From the NCBI GenBank assembly GCA_023398815.1, contig JAEWRW010000028.1, forward strand, positions 1 through 64,000: DNA of 64,000 bases, given 5' to 3'. A model generated the notes under the pieces. That model did no database searches and was not told the DNA's origin. It saw only the letters and a program-made list of their open reading frames with translations. The position numbers and the translations under genes were made by a program. Source of the DNA: Bacillota bacterium (lineage in GTDB: Bacteria > Bacillota > Clostridia > Christensenellales > UMGS416). Within the stretch, counting starts at the first letter, position 1. The number at the start of each line of letters is the position of its first letter. Positions 58,455 through 64,000 of the stretch are shown piece by piece.

Positions 58455-58871
58455 ATGGCGAAGTTCCGTTTGGAGATCATCACCCCGGAGCGGCGCTTCT
58501 ACGACGGCGAGGTGGACTCGCTGGTCATCGAGACCGGTGACGAGGGCGGCAAACTGGGCATATTGGCTGGCCACATGCCCATGGTGGCTGCGTTGGCCAT
58601 TGGTTCCATCCGCTTCAAGGCCGATGGGGAGTGGAAGACCTGCTTCTGCTCCGAAGGCTTTGTGGAGGTGCGCCCCGACGAGACCTTCATCAACGCCCAG
58701 GCGATGGAATGGCCCGAGGAAATCGACGCCCGCCGGGCGGAAGAGGCCCAACAGCGGGCGGAGGAAGAGCTGCGTCAGGAGCAGAGCCTGCGTGAGTATC
58801 ACGAGTCCCGTGCGTCGCTGGCCCGCGCCATGGCCCGTCTGCGGGTCAAGCGCAGCATCAACCACGATTGA
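58455..58871 (+). CDS. atpC: ATP synthase F1 subunit epsilon
   Basis: The 138-residue subunit has the N-terminal beta sandwich (FRLEIITPERRFYDGEVDSLVIETGDEGGKLGILAGHMPMVAAL) and a C-terminal pair of helices (RRAEEAQQRAEEELRQEQSL) that in relatives inhibits ATP hydrolysis. It starts two bases after atpD and overlaps or abuts the Nudix gene. Confidence 0.95.
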   Translation: MAKFRLEIITPERRFYDGEVDSLVIETGDEGGKLGILAGHMPMVAALAIGSIRFKADGEWKTCFCSEGFVEVRPDETFINAQAMEWPEEIDARRAEEAQQRAEEELRQEQSLREYHESRASLARAMARLRVKRSINHD

Positions 58872-58879
58872 GCGCGCCC

Positions 58880-59257
58880 ATGGTGACGGTGACGGCTGGT
58901 ATTCTGCGGCGTGATGGGCGGTATCTTGTGGCCCAGCGCAAGCTGGATGATGCTATGGGTGGCTATTGGGAGTTTCCCGGTGGTGGGGTAGAGCCCGATG
59001 AGACACCAGACCAATGCATCGTTCGCGAGCTCAAGGAGGAGTTGGGGGTTGAGGTTCGGCCTTCCTGTCTCTACGACAGTCTGGTGACGGGCGAGGGCCG
59101 GCTGGTGATCCTCTTTTACCGCTGTGAGCTCTTAAATGGCGATCCTCAACCGCTGGACTGCGAGCAGATTCAGTGGGCCCTGCCGGTGGAGCTGCCCAAC
59201 TATGAGTTTTTGCCTTCCGATCGGGACATTGTGGAACGCATCGCCCAGGAAGGGTGA
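58880..59257 (+). CDS. Nudix hydrolase, MutT-type
   Basis: The 125-residue protein has the Nudix box GGGVEPDETPDQCIVRELKE followed by ELGV, complete (G5xE7xREUxEExGU). WEFPGGG directly before it and a leading strand VTVTAGILRRDGRYLVAQR are typical of 8-oxo-dGTP diphosphatases of the MutT type. ATG 58880 is chosen; TTG 58868 inside the atpC stop (TTGA) is an alternative. It is the last gene of the ATP synthase transcript, which ends at the terminator at 59277. Confidence 0.88.
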   Translation: MVTVTAGILRRDGRYLVAQRKLDDAMGGYWEFPGGGVEPDETPDQCIVRELKEELGVEVRPSCLYDSLVTGEGRLVILFYRCELLNGDPQPLDCEQIQWALPVELPNYEFLPSDRDIVERIAQEG

Positions 59258-59276
59258 CAAAGCAAGAATACAAGCT

Positions 59277-59309
59277 GGAGCCCTGACATGTGTCGGTGGC
59301 TCCTTTTTT
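59277..59309 (+). terminator. Terminator of the atp operon
   Basis: GGAGCC (59277-59282) and GGCTCC (59298-59303) with partial inner pairing, followed by six T. Confidence 0.85.
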
Positions 59310-59445
59310 GTTTAGTAGATGCCCATTCATCCACTTTCCCGCAATCTTAACCTTTCTTTGTGGCTTCTGGAATCAAACCGGTGCAATTGACAGATATTGT
59401 TGCTGTGAGTCGTCCTCGGAACGATGGGAACCTGTGTTTACCCCA

Positions 59446-59474
59446 TTGCAATATACCCCCATGGGGTATATAAT
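59446..59474 (+). promoter_or_regulatory. Copper-responsive promoter with CsoR-type operator in the spacer
   Basis: TTGCAA (59446-59451), 17-bp spacer, TATAAT (59469-59474). The spacer is filled by a palindrome: ATATACCCC (59451-59459), CAT, GGGGTATAT (59463-59471). The TACCCC / GGGGTA halves match CsoR sites of copA-copZ operons in B. subtilis and relatives. Bound CsoR would block polymerase; copper would release it. No csoR gene lies in the window. Confidence 0.85.
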
Positions 59475-59492
59475 GTCATTGGAAAGTGAGGG

Positions 59493-61967
59493 ATGACTTT
59501 GAGCGAACGAACTTACGCCGTGACCGGCATGACCTGTGCTGCCTGTTCGGCTTTTGTACAAAAAACCGTCTCCAAACTGCCGGGGGTGGAGAACTGCGAG
59601 GTCAACCTGGCCACCGAACGCATGACGGTGCGGGGGGACGACGAGGCCATCGCCTTTGAACCCCTGCGGCTAGCGGTGGAGGATGCGGGTTATGGACTGG
59701 TGCAGCCCGAGCAAACCCGCCAGATTGAGCTCATGATCGAAGGCATGACCTGCGCGTCCTGTTCGGCTGCGGTGGAGCGGGCAGCGGGGCGCTTGCCCGG
59801 CGTGCGCTCGGCCCAGGTGAACCTGACGACCAACCGTGGCGTGTTTATCTACGACCCGGCCCAGGTGAAGCTGACTGAAATCATGGCGGCCATTGAGGAC
59901 GCCGGCTACACCCCCCGGCAGCTGCAGGGTGAGGCAGAACGCGACCTAGAGCAGGAACGTCGGGCGAAGGCGCTGCGCCACGAGCGAACCAAACTCATTG
60001 TGGCGGCGGTGTTCTCCGCCCCGGTGCTCTACATCGCCATGAGCCACATGTTCCCCGTCTTGGGGCTGCCCATTCCGGCCTTCATGGGTTCCCATGCGTT
60101 CCCGCTGGTATTTGCGTTGGTGCAGCTTGTGCTCACACTGCCGGTGCTGGCGGCGGGCAATCGCTTTTACCGTGTCGGCATGAAGACGCTCTTCAAAGGT
60201 GCGCCGAACATGGACACGCTGGTGGCCATTGGCACTGGCAGTGCCTTCCTCTACGGCGTGTATGCCACCGTACAGATCGCGCTGGGGGACTTTACCTTCG
60301 CAAAATCCCTGTACTTTGAGTCGGCAGCCATCGTCGTGACGCTGGTGATGCTGGGCAAATACATGGAGGCTGTCAGCCGCGGCCGCACGTCTGAGGCCAT
60401 CAAGAAGCTTATGAACCTCAAGCCAAAGCGGGCGACCATCCTTCGTGACGACCGTGAGATGGAGGTGCCGCTGGAGGAGGTTGTGGTCGGTGACGTTCTG
60501 TTGGTGCGGCCCGGTTCGGCTGTGCCGGTGGATGGCGTGGTGCTGGAGGGCGTTTCCTCCATCGATGAATCGATGCTGACTGGCGAGAGCCTGCCGGTGG
60601 AGAAGCAGCCCGGTGCCAACGTGACTGGCGGCTCCATCAATGGCGAGGGCCTCATCAAGTTCCGTGCTGAGCGGGTCGGGGCGGACACGGCGCTCTCCAA
60701 GATCATCAAACTGGTGGAGGATGCCCAGGGCAAGAAGGCCCCCATCGCCAAGTTGGCTGACATCATCTCCGGGTACTTCGTGCCGGTGGTGCTGGGCATT
60801 GCCGTGGTGGCGTCCATTCTTTGGGCGCTGACAGGTCGGGACTTCAACTTTGTACTGAACATCTTTGTGTCGGTGCTGGTCATCGCTTGCCCCTGCGCGC
60901 TGGGGTTGGCCACGCCCACGGCCATCATGGTGGGCACGGGCAAGGGTGCCGAGCTGGGCGTTCTCATCAAGGGCGGCGAGGCGCTGGAGACGACCCATGC
61001 CATCCGTGCCGTTGTGCTCGACAAGACCGGTACCATCACCGAGGGCAAGCCGGTGCTGACTGACATTGTGACCTATGGCAGCGTGGCCGAGGAACTGGCG
61101 CTGACGCTGTGTGCGGGTGCCGAACGGGGGAGCGAGCACCCGGTGGCCCGTGCCATTGTGGAGGGAGCGCAGGCCCGCAACCTCCCGCTGCCCGCGCCGG
61201 AAGACTTCCGCGCGGTGCCGGGGCGTGGCATCGATGCCCGCGTGGAAGGCCGTGCGCTGCTGGCGGGCAACCTGCGCCTGATGCAGGAGAACGGTGTGGA
61301 CACCACCCAAGCCAACGAGGATGGGGCGCGGCTTTCTGCCCGGGGCAGAACGCTGCTGTACCTCGCTTTGGACGGCAAGCTCGCCGCGCTGATGGCCGCC
61401 GCCGACACCGTCAAGCCCAGCAGCCAGCAAGCCATCGCACGGCTCAAAGCCATGGGCGTCGAGGTCGCCATGATCACTGGTGACAACCGGCAGACCGCCC
61501 AAGCCATTGCCGATGAGGTGGGAATCACCCGGGTATTGGCCGATGTGCTGCCCCAGGACAAGGCCAGCGAGGTGGAGAAACTGCAGAAGGCTGGTCAGCG
61601 TGTCGCCATGGTGGGCGACGGCATCAACGACGCGCCTGCGCTGGTGCAGGCCGATGTGGGTATGGCCATCGGCACCGGCACCGATGTGGCGGTAGAGTCT
61701 GCCGACGTCGTGCTGATGCGTGGCGACCTGCGGGAGGTAGCGACGGCCATTGCTCTCAGCCGGGCGACCATCCGCAACATCAAGCAAAACCTGTTCTGGG
61801 CGTTCTTCTATAATCTCGTTGGCATCCCTTTTGCGGCCGGTTTGGTCTATGCCCTTGGCGGGCCGCTGCTCAATCCGATTTTCGCCGGGGTGGCCATGGC
61901 GCTGAGCTCGGTCTCGGTGGTCAGCAACGCGTTGCGGCTTCGTGGTTTCAAAGTCAAGGAAAACTGA
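59493..61967 (+). CDS. copA: Copper-exporting P1B-type ATPase
   Basis: CopA pumps Cu(I) out of the cytoplasm. The 824-residue protein starts with two HMA metal-binding domains (GMTCAACSAFVQKTV and GMTCASCSAAVERAA), then eight membrane helices with the Cu(I) CPC motif in IACPCALGLATPT (Cys466, Cys468), TGESLPVEK, the phosphorylated Asp510 in DKTGTITEG, the HP motif GSEHPVARAIV and MVGDGINDAPAL. All P1B-1 hallmarks are present. ATG 59493 lies 19 bases after the -10 box, so the leader is very short. The lipoprotein and copZ genes follow. Confidence 0.96.
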   Translation: MTLSERTYAVTGMTCAACSAFVQKTVSKLPGVENCEVNLATERMTVRGDDEAIAFEPLRLAVEDAGYGLVQPEQTRQIELMIEGMTCASCSAAVERAAGRLPGVRSAQVNLTTNRGVFIYDPAQVKLTEIMAAIEDAGYTPRQLQGEAERDLEQERRAKALRHERTKLIVAAVFSAPVLYIAMSHMFPVLGLPIPAFMGSHAFPLVFALVQLVLTLPVLAAGNRFYRVGMKTLFKGAPNMDTLVAIGTGSAFLYGVYATVQIALGDFTFAKSLYFESAAIVVTLVMLGKYMEAVSRGRTSEAIKKLMNLKPKRATILRDDREMEVPLEEVVVGDVLLVRPGSAVPVDGVVLEGVSSIDESMLTGESLPVEKQPGANVTGGSINGEGLIKFRAERVGADTALSKIIKLVEDAQGKKAPIAKLADIISGYFVPVVLGIAVVASILWALTGRDFNFVLNIFVSVLVIACPCALGLATPTAIMVGTGKGAELGVLIKGGEALETTHAIRAVVLDKTGTITEGKPVLTDIVTYGSVAEELALTLCAGAERGSEHPVARAIVEGAQARNLPLPAPEDFRAVPGRGIDARVEGRALLAGNLRLMQENGVDTTQANEDGARLSARGRTLLYLALDGKLAALMAAADTVKPSSQQAIARLKAMGVEVAMITGDNRQTAQAIADEVGITRVLADVLPQDKASEVEKLQKAGQRVAMVGDGINDAPALVQADVGMAIGTGTDVAVESADVVLMRGDLREVATAIALSRATIRNIKQNLFWAFFYNLVGIPFAAGLVYALGGPLLNPIFAGVAMALSSVSVVSNALRLRGFKVKEN

Positions 61968-61982
61968 GGGAGGAATGATGGT

Positions 61983-62630
61983 ATGAGGAACAAAGCACAC
62001 AGATTGGCGGCACTGGTACTGGCAGGATTCCTGCTCGCCGGTTGCGCAGCCACCGATGTGGTCAAGAAATACAGCAAGACATCCTTTGCGGCGATTGCCG
62101 AGGCTTTTCCGGGTATTGTGGAGGATAAGGGCGATGCGTATGCGCTCTCGGTGGAGGGGGATCCTGTCCTGCGGGTCAGCAAGGATTACAGCGGGTCGCA
62201 GGAGGATATCGTCATAGCCACGGCGCTGCAGCCTTTCACGGCGTCGGGGCTGGACACGGCCAAGCTCGGTGACGGCTATCGCGTGGATGGCGACAGACTG
62301 CTTCTCACGGCGGACTATGGCGATGGCTCCGGTGCCAAGGAGACGGCAACCGATGCGTTGCTTGCGGCTGTGGATGCCAAGCGCACAGTGTTGAGCTATC
62401 ACACGGCGCTCGATCACTACGGCATCGGCCTGCCCTCCGGCAAGTTTGAATACGCCAAGGACTATAAGACCAACGACAAGGACATCGTCTTCGCCCTGTA
62501 TGCCGACCCCCTTGCCGAAGCGGGTGCGGACGTGAAGAATATTGATGGTTGGACCTATGTGGAGATGAAGGGGGAGGACGGCACGGTCACCAATGTGCTG
62601 CTCAAGCCCTATGACCTGACGAACGACTGA
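61983..62630 (+). CDS. Unknown lipoprotein in the copper operon
   Basis: The 215-residue protein has a signal peptide with lipobox LLAGC (Cys21), so it is exported and lipid-anchored. The mature region is not recognised: it looks like two similar halves of beta strands (AYALSVEGDPVLRVSKDYSGSQEDIVIATAL, and KFEYAKDYKTNDKDIVFALYADPLAEAG), both with a lysine-tyrosine/threonine turn. Apart from Cys21 it has no cysteine, few histidines (YHTALDHYG) and no Met-rich run, so a classic copper site is not apparent. It lies between copA and copZ, 15 and 30 bases away, under the same CsoR-type promoter. Confidence 0.78.
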   Translation: MRNKAHRLAALVLAGFLLAGCAATDVVKKYSKTSFAAIAEAFPGIVEDKGDAYALSVEGDPVLRVSKDYSGSQEDIVIATALQPFTASGLDTAKLGDGYRVDGDRLLLTADYGDGSGAKETATDALLAAVDAKRTVLSYHTALDHYGIGLPSGKFEYAKDYKTNDKDIVFALYADPLAEAGADVKNIDGWTYVEMKGEDGTVTNVLLKPYDLTND

Positions 62631-62660
62631 AATACGGCTTTGGCCGAAAGGAGAATAAGG

Positions 62661-62870
62661 ATGGCACATTTTGATTTGAACGTGAGCGGTATGTCCTGCC
62701 AGCACTGTGTGGCACGGGTGAAGAAGGCCGTGAGCAAACTGGACGGCGTGACCAACGTGGAGGTGGACCTGGCCAGCGGCGCGGTCGCGGTGGACGCCGC
62801 TGAAGGACGGGCGACCCGCGAGCAGGTCGCCGCGGCCATTGTGGACGCGGGGTACGATGTGAACGGCTGA
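62661..62870 (+). CDS. copZ: Copper chaperone CopZ
   Basis: The 69-residue HMA domain carries Cu(I) to CopA and CsoR. GMSCQHCVARVKKAVSKLDGV holds the MxCxxC metal site and VNVEVDL-like strands follow (TNVEVDLASGAVAVD). AAAGGAG precedes ATG 62661; the frame upstream to 62640 is not needed. copZ is third in the operon, after the lipoprotein, which separates it from copA in contrast to the common adjacent order. Confidence 0.93.
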   Translation: MAHFDLNVSGMSCQHCVARVKKAVSKLDGVTNVEVDLASGAVAVDAAEGRATREQVAAAIVDAGYDVNG

Positions 62871-62936
62871 CACAACGGCATGTGGCGGGGGATCCTCCGT
62901 TGCGCAACAAAACGGAACCCTTCACAAAATTTTCGC

Positions 62937-62966
62937 TTGACGAACGGCGTCCATCGGCAGTACAAT
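62937..62966 (+). promoter_or_regulatory. Sigma-A promoter of trpE
   Basis: TTGACG (62937-62942), 18-bp spacer, TACAAT (62961-62966), followed by the T-box leader. Confidence 0.75.
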
Positions 62967-62972
62967 GCCAAC

Positions 62973-63250
62973 AACAACTGAATAAGCAAACTCTTGACGG
63001 AGAGAAAAGCCGGGTACGGCCTTGCAGAGAGTCGCAGGTGGTGGGATTGCGACAGGAAACGGCGTGGCTCATTGGGCTCCTGAAGGCGGAGAGAAAGCGG
63101 GAAACCGCAAGTAATGTCCGACGCGACGCCGGCGTGAACGGCGAGGGGTGTGTTGGCACCCTGATCGAGCGGACGTGGATTCACGTCAAGCAAGGTGGTA
63201 CCGCAGGTAACAAGACCTGTCCTTGAGAAGAGGACAGGTCTTTTCTTTTA
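62973..63250 (+). promoter_or_regulatory. Tryptophan T-box leader of trpE
   Basis: Stem I apical elements AGAGAG and GGTGGTGGGA lie at about 63026-63050. TGG at 63065-63067 or 63073-63075 is the candidate tryptophan specifier. The T-box AAGGTGGTACCGCAGG is at 63192-63207, and AAGACCTGTCC / GGACAGGTCTT with TTCTTTT forms the terminator (63212-63250). Uncharged tRNA-Trp would allow readthrough into the trp operon. Confidence 0.88.
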
Positions 63251-63271
63251 CCCCAATACAGGAGGTGCGTG

Positions 63272-64000
63272 ATGTTTTACCCAGCCTTTGAGACCGTGGA
63301 GACCCTGGCGCGGGAATATGACTACATCCCCGTGGCGCTGGACGTGATGGCCGACACCGAGACACCGGTCAGTGTGTTTATGCGCTACCAGGACACCAGC
63401 CCCTACTGCTTCCTGCTGGACAGCGTGGAGGGCGGTGAGAAGTGGGCGCGCTACTCGTTCATCGGCAAGGACCCGATCGTGACGATCCGCATCCGCGACA
63501 ATGTGGCCATGCTGCACCGGCGGGACGGCACCGCTGAGCGCATCACCGGTAACCCCTTCCGCATTGTCCAGGCGGTGCTCAGCCGCTACCGCAGCCCGCA
63601 CATTGAGGGCATGCCCCGGCTCTTTGGCGGGGCGGTAGGGTTCTTTGGCTACGACCTCGTGCGCAGTGTGGAGTCGCTGCCCTCGCCGCCGCCGGACGAC
63701 CGGAATCTCCCGGACTGCCACTTCATGGTGGTGGATGAGATGATCGCCTTTGACCACCTGAAACAGAAGCTGACGCTCATCGTCAACATGCCGACGGCCG
63801 GCGACCTAGCCCTCAACTACGAGCGGGCCTGTGAACGGCTCGAGACCAACCGCCGCGTACTGGAGAACGCCCGGCCCCGTACCGACCATCACATGCTGCG
63901 CCCGAGGCAGGGCGCGCCCACCGAACCCATCAGTAACGTGACCCGCGAACGCTACCAGGCAATGGTGGAGCGGGCAAAGGAGTACATCCGCAACGGTGAC
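63272..64000 (+). CDS. trpE: Anthranilate synthase component I (3' end outside window)
   Basis: TrpE with TrpG converts chorismate to anthranilate. GGAGG precedes ATG 63272; 243 codons are visible and the frame is still open at the window end. The N-terminal domain is recognisable: YIPVALDVMADTETPVSVF, FLLDSVEGGEKWARYSFIG (the feedback-inhibition region, with LLDS where most have LLES), MPRLFGGAVGFFGYDLVRSVE and, at the edge, NVTRERYQAMVERAKEYI, which begins the chorismate-binding domain. It is the first gene of a trp operon behind a Trp T-box. Confidence 0.93.
   Translation, partial: MFYPAFETVETLAREYDYIPVALDVMADTETPVSVFMRYQDTSPYCFLLDSVEGGEKWARYSFIGKDPIVTIRIRDNVAMLHRRDGTAERITGNPFRIVQAVLSRYRSPHIEGMPRLFGGAVGFFGYDLVRSVESLPSPPPDDRNLPDCHFMVVDEMIAFDHLKQKLTLIVNMPTAGDLALNYERACERLETNRRVLENARPRTDHHMLRPRQGAPTEPISNVTRERYQAMVERAKEYIRNGD

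Overview
The window is about 60% G+C and reads as a chromosome segment of an anaerobic, spore-forming Firmicute of the class Clostridia. Evidence for this: three T-box leaders (valS, serS, trpE), a CotF-type spore coat protein, the low-GC-Gram-positive order rimP-nusA-ylxR-ylxQ-infB-rbfA-nrnA-truB-ribF, a yaaO-like gene next to tmk, strong AGGAGG ribosome binding sites with many TTG and GTG starts, and a B. subtilis-like PurBox. No species is named because no rRNA or species marker is present.

Layout. 1-6475: right end of a decayed prophage. It holds early genes (Lar/DUF551, RecB-like nuclease, ERF annealing protein), a single-strand binding protein gene with an in-frame stop, a replication initiator gene with iteron-like repeats, a dnaB gene fused by deletion to the tail end of a virion gene, a tail spike and a shortened M15 endolysin. 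It ends at the 3' half of a tRNA-Ala(GGC) gene that served as attachment site. 6596-9806: two methyltransferases around a MATE exporter. 9967-18534: the translation and transcription-factor operon, whose IF2 carries nine copies of a ten-residue repeat. 18650-21869: a lipoprotein and a nucleotidyltransferase / P-loop kinase / nucleotidyltransferase cluster. 21858-27108 (minus strand): folC and valS behind a valine T-box, then a VanY-type carboxypeptidase.

27205-32714: glyA with possible PurR boxes, two small J-domain proteins around a coat protein gene, and an iscR-iscS-iscU operon with a palindrome over its -10 box. 32959-36372: a DUF7010 membrane protein, then a decarboxylase-HAD-tmk operon. 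36408-41870: xpt and a BMP-type nucleoside ABC importer behind a PurBox, which together suggest purine salvage. 41944-47991: yggS, degV, a GT4 glycosyltransferase and a four-module CoA-disulfide-reductase / rhodanese / TusA / DsrE fusion. 48127-52451: T-box-controlled serS, then a metallo-beta-lactamase protein, an RraA-like protein and a GH172 (DUF2961) protein.

52669-59309: the F1Fo ATP synthase operon, in which the delta subunit is reduced to its C-terminal domain, followed by a Nudix hydrolase. 59446-62870: a copper-efflux operon (copA, unknown lipoprotein, copZ) under a CsoR-type operator. 62937-64000: a tryptophan T-box and the start of trpE. No complete tRNA, rRNA, CRISPR array or insertion sequence was seen.
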